In this document: one piece after another, positions 44,777 to 53,257 of the stretch
How positions within the stretch are numbered: position 1 is the stretch's first letter
Layout: each line of letters opens with the position of its first letter
NCBI RefSeq assembly: GCF_900105925.1
Contig: NZ_LT629791.1
Span: 4,558,001-4,622,000 of the forward strand
DNA: 64,000 nucleotides
From: Jiangella alkaliphila
GTDB taxonomy: Bacteria > Actinomycetota > Actinomycetes > Jiangellales > Jiangellaceae
Direction: 5' to 3'
Program-made: the position numbers and the translations under genes
The notes under the pieces: model-generated
What the model saw: only the letters and a program-made list of their open reading frames with translations
Databases searched by the model: none
What the model was told of the DNA's origin: nothing

Positions 44777-45457
44777 GTGTTGATCGCCGAGGACCTGCTG
44801 CTGCTCGCGTATGACGACGAAACGGGCAAATCGCTCATCGATGCGACGAGGCTCGAGTACGGGCTGGCCGGCGCGCTGCTGCTGGAGCTGTCGCTGCAGG
44901 ACAAGGTGACGGTCGCCGGGCCGGGCGAGGCGGTCAAGCGCGACCGGCTGGTGCTGCGCGACACCGCGCCCGCCGGCGACGACGTGCTCGACCACGCGCT
45001 GGCCCTGCTCTCCGACGACCAGGGCGCCAAGCCGAAGAACGTCCTCGGCCAGTTGCGCAAGGGCACCCGCGACCGCCTGCTGCGCCGGCTCGCGGAGCGC
45101 GGGCTGCTGCGCGAAGAGGCCGGCAAGGTGCTGGGCATCTTCCCGACGACCCGCTGGCCGGCCGCCGACGCGTCGCACGAGGCGGCGGTCCGGCAGCGGC
45201 TGCGGGACGTGCTGGTCACCGGCCTCGAGCCCGACCCGCGCACCGCCGCGCTCGTGTCGCTGCTGCTCGCCGTCGACGGCCTGCGCAAGGCGGTCCCGTC
45301 CGAGGACCGCCGGGCGGTGAAGCGGCGGGCCAAGGAGATCTCCGAGGGCGCGTGGGCCGCCGACGCCGTCAAGAGGGCCGTCCAGGAGGTCCAGGCCGCG
45401 GTGACCGCGGCCATCGTCGCCAGCACCAGTGCCGCGGCGGCGGCCGGCAGCAGCTGA
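44777..45457 (+). CDS. GPP34 (GOLPH3-like) family phosphoprotein
   Basis: A 226-residue protein of the Golgi phosphoprotein 3 family, which in eukaryotes binds PI4P. In actinobacteria it is common and of unknown role. Conserved features are the opening LIAEDLLLLAYDDETGKS, LEYGLAGALLLELSLQDKVT, and LRKGTRDRLLRRLAERGLLR. The C-terminus is Ala/Val-rich. GTG 44777 is the start; the gene is divergent from the sortase, 39 bases apart. Confidence 0.9.
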   Translation: MLIAEDLLLLAYDDETGKSLIDATRLEYGLAGALLLELSLQDKVTVAGPGEAVKRDRLVLRDTAPAGDDVLDHALALLSDDQGAKPKNVLGQLRKGTRDRLLRRLAERGLLREEAGKVLGIFPTTRWPAADASHEAAVRQRLRDVLVTGLEPDPRTAALVSLLLAVDGLRKAVPSEDRRAVKRRAKEISEGAWAADAVKRAVQEVQAAVTAAIVASTSAAAAAGSS

Positions 45458-45471
45458 CTAGAGTTCCACGG

Positions 45472-46578
45472 GTGACCGCCGACCTCGACGACCGCCTCGC
45501 CCGGGCCCGCGCCGCCGCTGCCGCCGCGGGCCTCGACGCCCTGCTCATCACGCCCGGCGCCGGCCTGCGCTACCTCACCGGCTACCACGCCATCCCGCTC
45601 GAGCGGCTCACCTGCCTGGTGCTGCCGGTCGACGGGACGGCGTCGCTGGTGGTGCCCGCGCTGGAGGAGCCGGCCGCCGTCGCGTCCGGGGCGGCCGAGC
45701 TGGCGCTGGAGGTCCGGACGTTCCAGGAGACCGACGACGCCGTGGCGCTGGCTGCTGGGCTGCTGCCGGGCGCCCGCCGGGTCGGACTGGACGACCGGAT
45801 GTGGGCCGAGAAGGCGCTGCGGTTCCGCGGCGCGATGCCGTCGGTCGAGCAGGTCGCCGCCGGGCCCGTGCTCGCGGAGCTGCGCATGCGTCAGTCGGCC
45901 GCCGAGGTCGAGCTGCTGCGCGAGGCGGCCGACGCCATCGACCGCGTGCACGCCCGCATGGGCGAGTGGCTGCGGGCCGGCCGCACCGAGGCCGAGGTGG
46001 GCCGCGACATCGCCGCGGCCGTGCTCGCCGAGGGGCACGCGACCGCCGACTTCGTCATCGTCGCGTCCGGGCCCAACGGCGCCAGCCCGCACCACGAGAC
46101 CAGCGGCCGCGTCATCGCGGCCGGCGACCCCGTCGTCGTCGACATCGGCGGCACGACGGCGGCCGGCTACTGCTCCGACTCCACCCGCGTGTACGCCGCC
46201 GGCGAGCCGTCCGAGGAGTTCCGGACGGCGTACTCGGCGCTGCAGGCGGCGCAGGAGGCCGCGGTCGCGCACGTCCGGCCCGGTGTGACGGCGGAGTCGG
46301 TCGACGCGGCGGCGCGCTCGGTGCTGGATGCGGCCGGGCTGGGGGAGTACTTCATCCACCGCACCGGCCACGGCATCGGGCTGGAGACGCACGAGGAGCC
46401 GTACATCGTCGCGGGCAACGCCCTGCCGCTGGAGCCGGGCATGGCGTTCTCCGTCGAGCCCGGGTTCTACCTGGCCGGACGGCACGGCGCGCGGATCGAG
46501 GACATCGTCGTGACGACGGCGGACGGCGTCGAGGCGCTGAATCGGCGGCCGCACGAGCTGGTGATCCTGGATACGTGA
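45472..46578 (+). CDS. M24-family Xaa-Pro aminopeptidase
   Basis: A 368-residue metallopeptidase. The creatinase-like N-terminal domain (RYLTGYHAIPLERLTCLVLP) is followed by the pita-bread fold with metal ligands in VVVDIGGT, YCSDSTR, HRTGHGIGLETHEEPY, FSVEPGFY and ARIEDIVV. It probably removes N-terminal residues before proline. GTG 45472 lies 14 bases after the GPP34 stop. It is followed by a 74-base gap. Confidence 0.94.
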   Translation: MTADLDDRLARARAAAAAAGLDALLITPGAGLRYLTGYHAIPLERLTCLVLPVDGTASLVVPALEEPAAVASGAAELALEVRTFQETDDAVALAAGLLPGARRVGLDDRMWAEKALRFRGAMPSVEQVAAGPVLAELRMRQSAAEVELLREAADAIDRVHARMGEWLRAGRTEAEVGRDIAAAVLAEGHATADFVIVASGPNGASPHHETSGRVIAAGDPVVVDIGGTTAAGYCSDSTRVYAAGEPSEEFRTAYSALQAAQEAAVAHVRPGVTAESVDAAARSVLDAAGLGEYFIHRTGHGIGLETHEEPYIVAGNALPLEPGMAFSVEPGFYLAGRHGARIEDIVVTTADGVEALNRRPHELVILDT

Positions 46579-46652
46579 CATTGCGGACATAGCGCCGAAA
46601 CCGTTGCGCGCGAGCGTGGTCGCGATCCGTTCCGACCATCTCGAGGAGCGAC

Positions 46653-46955
46653 ATGGCGCCTATCCCACCGACCGATGCGGAGCTCGACGTCATGATCCGG
46701 GCCCGGCTCGCCGCCGTCGGCATCGACCTGGACCAGCTGCCGCCCGGCACGGCCGCCGACCCGGAGACCGGCGCGCCCGGCCGGGCCGCCGTCCTGGCGT
46801 CGTTGCGCTCGTTCGCTCGCTCGTCGCTGGGCGAGATCAGCGCCTGGGTGCCGCCGGCGCCGGCCGGCACGCCCGCTGAGCAGGCCGTCGAGCTGTCACA
46901 GCAGGCGGCGCCGATGCTGTACCCGTCCATCAGCAGCGCCTGGCGGGACGCGTGA
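46653..46955 (+). CDS. Small protein coupled to the amidase gene
   Basis: A 100-residue helical protein without a signal: TDAELDVMIRARLAAVGIDL, then a Pro-rich stretch and PAEQAVELSQQAAPMLYPSI. Its stop overlaps the GTG of the amidase (GTGA), so both are made together. The acidic, short, helical form resembles small subunits found next to amidase-signature enzymes (AtzG/GatC-like), but no sequence motif proves this. ATG 46653 is preceded by GGAG at a good distance. Confidence 0.65.
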   Translation: MAPIPPTDAELDVMIRARLAAVGIDLDQLPPGTAADPETGAPGRAAVLASLRSFARSSLGEISAWVPPAPAGTPAEQAVELSQQAAPMLYPSISSAWRDA

Positions 46956-48589
46956 CGGCGCCGTCGGAGGCGGGCGGCGGCCCGCAGGACGTCCACGTCG
47001 ACCGACGCTCGTTCGTCGCCCGGATGGCCGTGCTCTCCGCGGGCGCGGCCGTCGCCGGGACCGTCGGGCTGCCGCGGGTCGCGTTCGGCGGGCCGGCGGC
47101 GGTGCGGACCCGGACCGGCCCGCACCCGGACGCCTACACGTCGCCGCGGCCGGAGGCGGTGGCCGATCCGACCGAGCTGACCATCGCCGAGGCGGCCTAC
47201 CTGCTGCGTGCCGGGCGGCTGCGGGCCGAGACGCTGGTCGAGGCGTACCTGGCTCGCATCGCCGCGTTCGACGACGTCTACCAGGCGTTCAACCTGGTGC
47301 TGACGGAAGAGGCGGCCGCGGCGGCCCGGAGGCTGCGGCGCGGCCACTACCACGGCCCGCTGCACGGGATGCCGCTGGCGATCAAGGACAACTACTACAC
47401 GGCGGGCGTGCCGACGACGGCGAACTCGTACGTCTTCGCCGACTTCGTGCCGCCGTTCGACGCCACGGCCGTCGCCCGGCTGACAGCGGCCGGTGGGATC
47501 GTGCTCGGCAAGACGCAGATGGGCCCGCTGGCGACCACCCGCGCGACTACGCCGAACGGGGTCGTGACGACGGTGAACGCGTGGACGCCGGATGACCCGT
47601 CGACCAACCCCGGCGGCTCGTCCACCGGGACGGGGACGGCGGTGGCCGGGCGGCTGGCGACGTCGGGCATCGGGACGCAGACCGGCGGGTCGATCACGGC
47701 GCCGTCGAACGCGCAGAACCTCACCGGGCTGAAGCCGACCATGGGCCGGGCGTCGCTGTACGGGATCGTGCCGCTGACGTACTCGCGCGACCACCCCGGC
47801 CCGCTGGCCCGCGACGCCAAGGACGCGGCGATCATGCTGGCGGCGATGGCCGGCTCGGACCCGAACGACCCGCGTACGCAGGGGCTGCCGCCGGTGCCCG
47901 ACCTCGTCGCGGCCGCCACGCCGGCGTACCGCGGCAGGCGACTGAAGCTGCGCTGGCCGACGCGGATCGGCGTCATCCCTGGGTTCGTCTCCGGCACCAG
48001 CGCGACGGCGGCCGCGCGGCGGGCGTTCCTGGACACCCTGGCCGGCGTCGAGGGCGTCTCCGTCGTGGACGTGACGCTGCCGGACGAGTGGGACCTGCTC
48101 ACCGGCCGCTTCAACGACGTCCGGCTGCCCGAGCGGGCCGAGCCGTTCGTGCCGTACCTGCGCCAGGACCTGCGGCTGTTCGGGGTGTCGCTGACCAGCT
48201 GGCTGCAGGGCGCGCTGATGGGCGCCGACGAGTACGTGACGGGGCAGCGGGCCAAACTGGTGCTGCTCGACCGCGTGCTCACCGACCTGTTCGACCAGTG
48301 CGACGTCGTCGTGCAGACGTCGCCGGTGCCGTTCGACATCATCGGGCTGCCGGAGCTGGCGCTGCCGATCGGATTCTCCGGCGGTCAGCCGGTGGGCACC
48401 ATCCTCGGCGGCCGCCCGTACGCCGAGGACCGGCTGCTTGCCGTCGCGGCCGCCTACCAGTCGCTGACCGACTGGCACTGGCAGCGTCCGCCCGATCCCG
48501 CCGCGACGCCCGCCGGGGCGCGGTCGCTGGCCACCGCCGGTGCGCGTCCCCGGCTGACGGCCGAGGAGGCCGCCGAGCAGTCGCAGTAG
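46952..48589 (+). CDS. Amidase-signature family hydrolase with Tat signal
   Basis: A 545-residue amidase with a twin-arginine signal (DRRSFVARMAVLSAGAAVAG) and a predicted cleavage near residue 47. The catalytic triad is visible: Lys145 in PLAIKDNYY, cis-Ser in NPGGSSTGTG (about 223) and the nucleophile Ser247 in GTQTGGSITAPS. The enzyme hydrolyses amides outside the membrane; the substrate is unknown. It would be a client of the TatAC system encoded at 33308-34503. Confidence 0.93.
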   Translation: MTAPSEAGGGPQDVHVDRRSFVARMAVLSAGAAVAGTVGLPRVAFGGPAAVRTRTGPHPDAYTSPRPEAVADPTELTIAEAAYLLRAGRLRAETLVEAYLARIAAFDDVYQAFNLVLTEEAAAAARRLRRGHYHGPLHGMPLAIKDNYYTAGVPTTANSYVFADFVPPFDATAVARLTAAGGIVLGKTQMGPLATTRATTPNGVVTTVNAWTPDDPSTNPGGSSTGTGTAVAGRLATSGIGTQTGGSITAPSNAQNLTGLKPTMGRASLYGIVPLTYSRDHPGPLARDAKDAAIMLAAMAGSDPNDPRTQGLPPVPDLVAAATPAYRGRRLKLRWPTRIGVIPGFVSGTSATAAARRAFLDTLAGVEGVSVVDVTLPDEWDLLTGRFNDVRLPERAEPFVPYLRQDLRLFGVSLTSWLQGALMGADEYVTGQRAKLVLLDRVLTDLFDQCDVVVQTSPVPFDIIGLPELALPIGFSGGQPVGTILGGRPYAEDRLLAVAAAYQSLTDWHWQRPPDPAATPAGARSLATAGARPRLTAEEAAEQSQ

Positions 48590-48597
48590 GCGTTCCT

Positions 48598-48647
48598 TGA
48601 TCATCGGCGATCCCTGGCGCTCCCACGCCAGCGATCGCCGATGATCA
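48598..48647. terminator. Hairpin between convergent amidase and oxidase genes
   Basis: A perfect 15-base stem (48598-48612 with 48633-48647, sequence TGATCATCGGCGATC) is extended after one mismatch by CTGGCG/CGCCAG with a six-base loop. It lies 8 bases after the amidase stop and 15 bases before the convergent oxidase stop, as expected of a bidirectional terminator. The TGATCATC motif is shared with the hairpin at 23006-23061. Confidence 0.7.
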
Positions 48648-48661
48648 TGGGAGCGGGGCGC

Positions 48662-50014
48662 TCAGGCAGCCGGCGGGATGTTGTGGGTGTACTGGAACAC
48701 GTTGTCGGGGTCCCACGTGCGCTTGATGTCCTGCAGCCGCTGGTAGGCGCCGTCGGAGAAGGCCGACTTCACCACCTCGGGCGACGAGCCGGCGGCGAGG
48801 AAGTTGAACGCGCCGACCGGCCGCGTGTGCCCGTCGAGCGCCGCGAAGCCCTCGTCGAGGCGCTGCCGGACGGCGGCCAGCTGCTCCGGCGAGGCGGCCA
48901 GCGCGTTCGCCGCGCCGATGTACGGGGTGTCGCGGTGGGAGAGCGGGCTGTCCTGGTCCTTCGCCGCGGCGCCGCCGAGGTGGCGGACGTCGATGCCCGG
49001 CACCGGCGAACCCGGCGCCACGAGGTCGAGCAGCGCGCCGATGGTGTCGTCGGTCAGGTCGCTCAGCCCGGTGCTGCGCCCGGCCGTCGGCATGGGGTCG
49101 GTGGGCTCGTTGCCCGACAGCGCGGCCTCGAGGTACGTCTGGGTGCGGAAGCCGCCCATCAGCGGGTCGCCCAGCTCGGCCAGCAGCGGGTCGAGCGCGG
49201 AGCCGTCGTCGCCGGCGATGGTGGCCCGGAACATGGCGACGTGCTGGCCGCGCAGCGGCTCGGGCACCGCCGGGATGGGCGGGAACGACATGACCATGAC
49301 GGCGGACGTGACGTCGTCGGAGACCTGGCCGGTCCAGTCGGCCCACGCGCGCAGCACCTCGGCGGCCCGCGCGCCCGGGTAGATCAGCGAGCCGTTGTGC
49401 ACCGCCGGGACGTCGTAGAGCCGCACCTCGAGCGACGTGACGACGCCGAAGTTGCCGCCGCCGCCCTTGAGCGCCCACAGCAGGTCGGGGTTGTCGTCCT
49501 GGCTGGCCCGCACGAGCGAGCCGTCGGCGGTGACGACGTCGGCGGCGACCACGCTGTCGGCGGCGAAGCCGAACCGGCGCATCAGCAGGCCGATGCCGCC
49601 GCCCAGGCTGTAGCCGACGGCGCCGACGGTCGGCGCGGTGCCGGACAGCCCGGCCAGCTGGTGCGGCGCGGCCTCCTCGAGGACGCCCCGCCAGCGCGCG
49701 CCGGCGTCGAACCGGGCGACCTTGCGCTCGGCGTCGACGTCGACCCCGGTCAGCCGGGTGACGTTGAGCACCACGCCGTCGTCGTTGGGCCGCACGGCGC
49801 CGTGGCCGGAGGACTGCACGGAGAACGAGACGTCGTTCTCGCGGGCCAGCCGGACCGCCGCCTGGACGTCAGCGGCGGTCTCGGCCACCACGACGACCGC
49901 GGGGCGCTGGTCGATGAGCAGGTTCCACGGCCGCCGCACGTCGTCGTAGCCGTCGTCGCCGGGCGCGTAGGCCCGGCCGGTGAGCGTCGAGCGGAAGCCG
50001 TCGAGGTCGATCAT
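48662..50014 (-). CDS. FAD-binding oxidoreductase, berberine-bridge-enzyme type
   Basis: A 450-residue flavoprotein with a PCMH-type FAD domain and a C-terminal BBE domain (YQRLQDIKRTWDPDNVFQYT). The histidine in SSGHGAVRPNDDG is the usual covalent FAD attachment site; the cysteine that would give bicovalent attachment is not seen. GYSLGGGIGLLMRRFGFAAD is the conserved glycine loop. The start at 50014 has GGAGAG upstream; ATG 50026 would add four residues. The enzyme oxidises a sugar, phenol or natural product. Confidence 0.92.
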   Translation of the reverse strand: MIDLDGFRSTLTGRAYAPGDDGYDDVRRPWNLLIDQRPAVVVVAETAADVQAAVRLARENDVSFSVQSSGHGAVRPNDDGVVLNVTRLTGVDVDAERKVARFDAGARWRGVLEEAAPHQLAGLSGTAPTVGAVGYSLGGGIGLLMRRFGFAADSVVAADVVTADGSLVRASQDDNPDLLWALKGGGGNFGVVTSLEVRLYDVPAVHNGSLIYPGARAAEVLRAWADWTGQVSDDVTSAVMVMSFPPIPAVPEPLRGQHVAMFRATIAGDDGSALDPLLAELGDPLMGGFRTQTYLEAALSGNEPTDPMPTAGRSTGLSDLTDDTIGALLDLVAPGSPVPGIDVRHLGGAAAKDQDSPLSHRDTPYIGAANALAASPEQLAAVRQRLDEGFAALDGHTRPVGAFNFLAAGSSPEVVKSAFSDGAYQRLQDIKRTWDPDNVFQYTHNIPPAA

Positions 50015-50111
50015 GGGACTCTCCATCCGGGTGCAGTGTTCATGGGTGCCCGGCAACAGTGTGCCGGTCGGGTCCGACAACGGGACGGATGGAACCGGAG
50101 AAGTGTGACAG

Positions 50112-51149
50112 TCAGCTGGTCAGCGCCTTGATGGCCAGGTCGGCGTCGGCCTTGGTGGAGTAGAGGTGGAACGACACCCGCAGCCGCCCGCCGCGCACCG
50201 CCGCCCGCACTCCGGCCGCCGCCAGCCGCTCCTCCGCGCCCGGCACGTCCACGGACACGATCGCGGAGTCGCCCGGCGCCAGCCCCAACCCGGCCCGGAA
50301 CCGGTTCGCCAGGCCGACGTTCCAGCCGTGCACGGCCTCGACGGTCACGTCCGCCAGCAGCTCCAGCGCCGGCGCCGCGCCGACCCACGAGAACCACGCC
50401 GGCGACAGGTCCAGCCGCCGGGCGTCGTCGGCCAGCCGCAGCGGCGGCCCGTAATACGACGCGAACGGGTCGTCGCCGGCGAACCAGCCCGCCTGCGACG
50501 GCACCACCCGCGCCCGCAGCTGCGCCGTCGTCACCAGGAACGCCGTGCCACGCGGCGAGAGCTGCCACTTGTAGCCGCCCGCCACCAGCGCGTCGAACCG
50601 CCGCGCGTCGACCGGCAGCCAGCCCACCGCCTGGGTCGCGTCGGCGACGGTGACCGCGTCGGCCGCCCGGGCCGCCGCCAGCACGCCGTCGACGTCGGCG
50701 ACCACCCCGCTGGCCGACTGCACGACGCTGAACGCGACGACGCCGACGTCGGGCGTGACGTGGGCCGCGAGGTCCGCCGCCGGCACCGTCCGCACCACGA
50801 CGCCGCGATGCGCCTGCGCCAGCCACGGGAACAGCAGCGACGTGAAGTCCTCCTCGGGCGCCAGCACGACCGTCCCGTCCGGCACCGACGCCGCCAGCTG
50901 ACCGACCAGCTGCGACACCTGCGCGCCGGTCGTCACGTCGTGCTCGTCGGCGTCCACCAGCCGCGCGAACGCCGCCCGCGCCCGGGCCGTCGACTCGCCC
51001 CAGCCCTCCCACGACACCCGCCCGTGCCGCCACTCGTCCAGCGCCGCCTGCAGCGCCGTCCACGCCGTCGACGGGGGCAGCCCGTAGCTCGCCGTGTTCA
51101 GCCAGCCCGGCTCAGGGCTGAACAGGGATCGCGCTGCGGCAAGGTCCAT
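50112..51149 (-). CDS. Class V aminotransferase/cysteine desulfurase-like PLP enzyme
   Basis: A 345-residue PLP-dependent enzyme of the class V fold: GWLNTASYGLPPSTAWTALQ, VVQSASGVVADVDGVLAAAR and the PLP-lysine motif LVAGGYKWQLSPRGTAF (Lys in GYKW). VADATQAVGWLPVDARRFDA holds the conserved Asp/Gln that contact the cofactor. The substrate is unknown; it is not a typical desulfurase. The start at 51149 precedes the conserved sequence. It is divergent from the Lrp-type regulator 62 bases away, which probably controls it. Confidence 0.88.
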   Translation of the reverse strand: MDLAAARSLFSPEPGWLNTASYGLPPSTAWTALQAALDEWRHGRVSWEGWGESTARARAAFARLVDADEHDVTTGAQVSQLVGQLAASVPDGTVVLAPEEDFTSLLFPWLAQAHRGVVVRTVPAADLAAHVTPDVGVVAFSVVQSASGVVADVDGVLAAARAADAVTVADATQAVGWLPVDARRFDALVAGGYKWQLSPRGTAFLVTTAQLRARVVPSQAGWFAGDDPFASYYGPPLRLADDARRLDLSPAWFSWVGAAPALELLADVTVEAVHGWNVGLANRFRAGLGLAPGDSAIVSVDVPGAEERLAAAGVRAAVRGGRLRVSFHLYSTKADADLAIKALTS

Positions 51150-51211
51150 GCGGCCATCGTGCCAGCGTGGCGTGGACGGGGTGCGGGGCGGGCCGCCAGT
51201 AGAGTGCACCC

Positions 51212-51652
51212 GTGGAGGACATCGACAGGAAGATCGTGGCGCTGCTGATGCGGGACGGCCGGATGAGCTACACCGATCTCGGCAAATCGACCGGCCTGTC
51301 CACGTCGGCCGTGCACCAGCGGGTCCGCCGGCTCGAGGAACGCGGCGTCATCCGCGGCTACTCCGTCGTCGTCGACCACGAGGCCGTGGGCCTGCCGCTG
51401 ACGGCGTTCATCTCCATCAAGCCGATCGACCCCAGCCAGCCCGACGACTCACCGGACCGGCTGGCCGGCGTCCCGGAGATCGAGGCCTGCTACTCCGTCG
51501 CCGGCGACGAGAGCTACATCCTCAAGGTGCGGGTCGGGCGCCCCGCCGACCTCGAGGACCTGCTCGCCCGCATCCGCTCGTCGGCGAACGTGACCACCCG
51601 CACCACCATCGTGCTCTCGACGCCGTACGAGAACCGCCCGATGACGGCGTGA
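51212..51652 (+). CDS. Lrp/AsnC-family transcriptional regulator
   Basis: A 146-residue amino-acid-responsive regulator with N-terminal helix-turn-helix (EDIDRKIVALLMRDGRMSYT, STSAVHQRVRRLEERGVIRG) and a RAM ligand-binding domain (VAGDESYILKVRVGRPADLE). GTG 51212 is the start. Lrp proteins of this size bind lysine, leucine or other amino acids. Targets are the divergent PLP enzyme and possibly the lysine-degradation operon at 52084-58306. Confidence 0.94.
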   Translation: MEDIDRKIVALLMRDGRMSYTDLGKSTGLSTSAVHQRVRRLEERGVIRGYSVVVDHEAVGLPLTAFISIKPIDPSQPDDSPDRLAGVPEIEACYSVAGDESYILKVRVGRPADLEDLLARIRSSANVTTRTTIVLSTPYENRPMTA

Positions 51653-51719
51653 GTCGCGGCGGGTAGACGGTGAACGGAGAGCTCGCGGTGATCGCGGCCG
51701 TCGCCGCGCACGGCTCACG

Positions 51720-52091
51720 ATGGCTCGCCACACCTGGCACGGAACCGCCGCCCGGTCCAGCCTGCTGGCGGCCCTGGCGGAGATCGGACGGTTCGCCGAG
51801 GACTCCGGCCTCGGCGAATGGTCACCATGGTTCACCAGGGCGCGAGCGCTGCTCGACGACGAGGATCCCGTGCCCCCGTACCACGGGGACCTGCTCCCGG
51901 ATGACAGCCCGCTCGGGCTTCGGCAGCTGGCCGCGGCGGCCGTGCAGGCGTGGGTGTTCGGAGGCATGGGTTCCTGGAACGACCTCGGTTTCGGGGACGA
52001 CGCAGTGCAGGCCGGCTACGAGCGATCGACCCGGAAGCTCTACGACGCGATCCGGGACGCGGTCGCCGCGTCCGCCAGCGGCGTCAGCTGA
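51720..52091 (+). CDS. Hypothetical protein, 123 aa
   Basis: A small soluble helical protein (LLAALAEIGRFAEDSGLGEW, QLAAAAVQAWVFGGMGSWND, STRKLYDAIRDAVAASASGV) with no recognised family. It reads well as a real gene from the codon pattern. The 3' end overlaps the convergent glutaryl-CoA dehydrogenase gene by 8 bases. No function is assigned. Confidence 0.6.
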   Translation: MARHTWHGTAARSSLLAALAEIGRFAEDSGLGEWSPWFTRARALLDDEDPVPPYHGDLLPDDSPLGLRQLAAAAVQAWVFGGMGSWNDLGFGDDAVQAGYERSTRKLYDAIRDAVAASASGVS

Positions 52092-53256
52092 AGGCGCTCT
52101 CACCGGTCAGCGCCTGGCCGATGACGAGTTGGTGCACCTCGCTGGTGCCCTCGTAGGTGAGCACCGACTCCAGGTTGTTGGCGTGGCGCAGCACCGGGTA
52201 CTCCAGGGTGATGCCGTTGGCGCCGAGGATCGTGCGGCACTCGCGGGCGATCGCCAGCGCCTCGCGGACGTTGTTGAGCTTGCCCAGGCTGACCTGCTGC
52301 GGCGTCAGCTTCTCGGCGTCCTTCAGGCGGCCGAGGTGCAGGGCGAGCAGGTAGCCCTTCTGCAGCTCCAGCGCCATGTCGGCCAGCTTGGCCTGGGTGA
52401 GCTGGAACGACGCCAGCGGCCGGTCGAACACCTCGCGGGTCTGCGCGTAGGAGATGGCGGCGGCGAGGCAGTCGCGGGCCGCGCCCAGCGCGCCGAAAAC
52501 GATGCCGAAGCGGGCCTCGTTGAGGCAGGACAGCGGCCCCCGGAGACTGGACACCTCCGGCAGGACGGCGTCGGCGGGCAGCCGGACCCCCTCGAGGACG
52601 AGCTCGCTCGTCACCGAGGCCCGCAGCGACAGCTTCTTGCCGATCTTCGGGGCCGAGAACCCGGGCGTCCCCGCCGGCACCAGGAAGCCGCGCACGGCAC
52701 CGTCGTCACAACGGGCCCAGACGACGGCGACGTCGGCCACGGTCCCGTTGGTGATCCACATCTTGGTGCCGTCGAGCACCCAGTCGTCGCCGTCGCGGCG
52801 GGCGCGGGTGCGCATGCCGGCCGGGTTGGAGCCGAAGTCGGGCTCGGTGAGGCCGAAGCAGCCGATCAGCTCCCCGGCGGCCATGCCGGGCAGCCAGCGC
52901 TGCTTCTGCTCCTCAGACCCGAACTTCCAGATCGCGAACATCGCCAGCGACCCCTGCACCGACACCAGCGAGCGGACGCCGGAGTCGCCGGCCTCCAGCT
53001 CCATGCAGGCCAGGCCGTACGAGACGGCGTTGGTGCCGGCGCAGCCGTAGCCGGTGAGGTGCATGCCGAGCAGGCCGAGCTTCCCGGCCTCCAGCGCGAG
53101 CTCCCGGACGGCGCCTTCGGACAGCCCGTCCTCGTACCAGTCCGCGATCGACGGGCGGACGCGGTCGTCGACGAAGTGGGCGACGGCGTCGCGCAGGTCG
53201 CGCTCCTCCTCGCTGAGCAGGTGCTCGACGCTCAGCAGCTCCAGGGGCGAGGTCAT
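52084..53256 (-). CDS. gcdH: Glutaryl-CoA dehydrogenase (acyl-CoA dehydrogenase family)
   Basis: A 390-residue flavoenzyme that oxidises and decarboxylates glutaryl-CoA to crotonyl-CoA. The start at 53256 (MTSPLELLSVEHLLSEEERD) precedes the family sequence. GCFGLTEPDFGSNPAGMRTR is the FAD/substrate motif, and the C-terminal RTILGANGITLEYPVLRHAN ... LTYEGTSEVHQLVIGQALTG carries the catalytic glutamate in YEGT, as in known GCDH. It lies directly downstream of the 2-oxoacid dehydrogenase E1 gene, which would supply glutaryl-CoA in lysine breakdown. Confidence 0.9.
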   Translation of the reverse strand: MTSPLELLSVEHLLSEEERDLRDAVAHFVDDRVRPSIADWYEDGLSEGAVRELALEAGKLGLLGMHLTGYGCAGTNAVSYGLACMELEAGDSGVRSLVSVQGSLAMFAIWKFGSEEQKQRWLPGMAAGELIGCFGLTEPDFGSNPAGMRTRARRDGDDWVLDGTKMWITNGTVADVAVVWARCDDGAVRGFLVPAGTPGFSAPKIGKKLSLRASVTSELVLEGVRLPADAVLPEVSSLRGPLSCLNEARFGIVFGALGAARDCLAAAISYAQTREVFDRPLASFQLTQAKLADMALELQKGYLLALHLGRLKDAEKLTPQQVSLGKLNNVREALAIARECRTILGANGITLEYPVLRHANNLESVLTYEGTSEVHQLVIGQALTGESAFS

Positions 53257-53257
53257 G

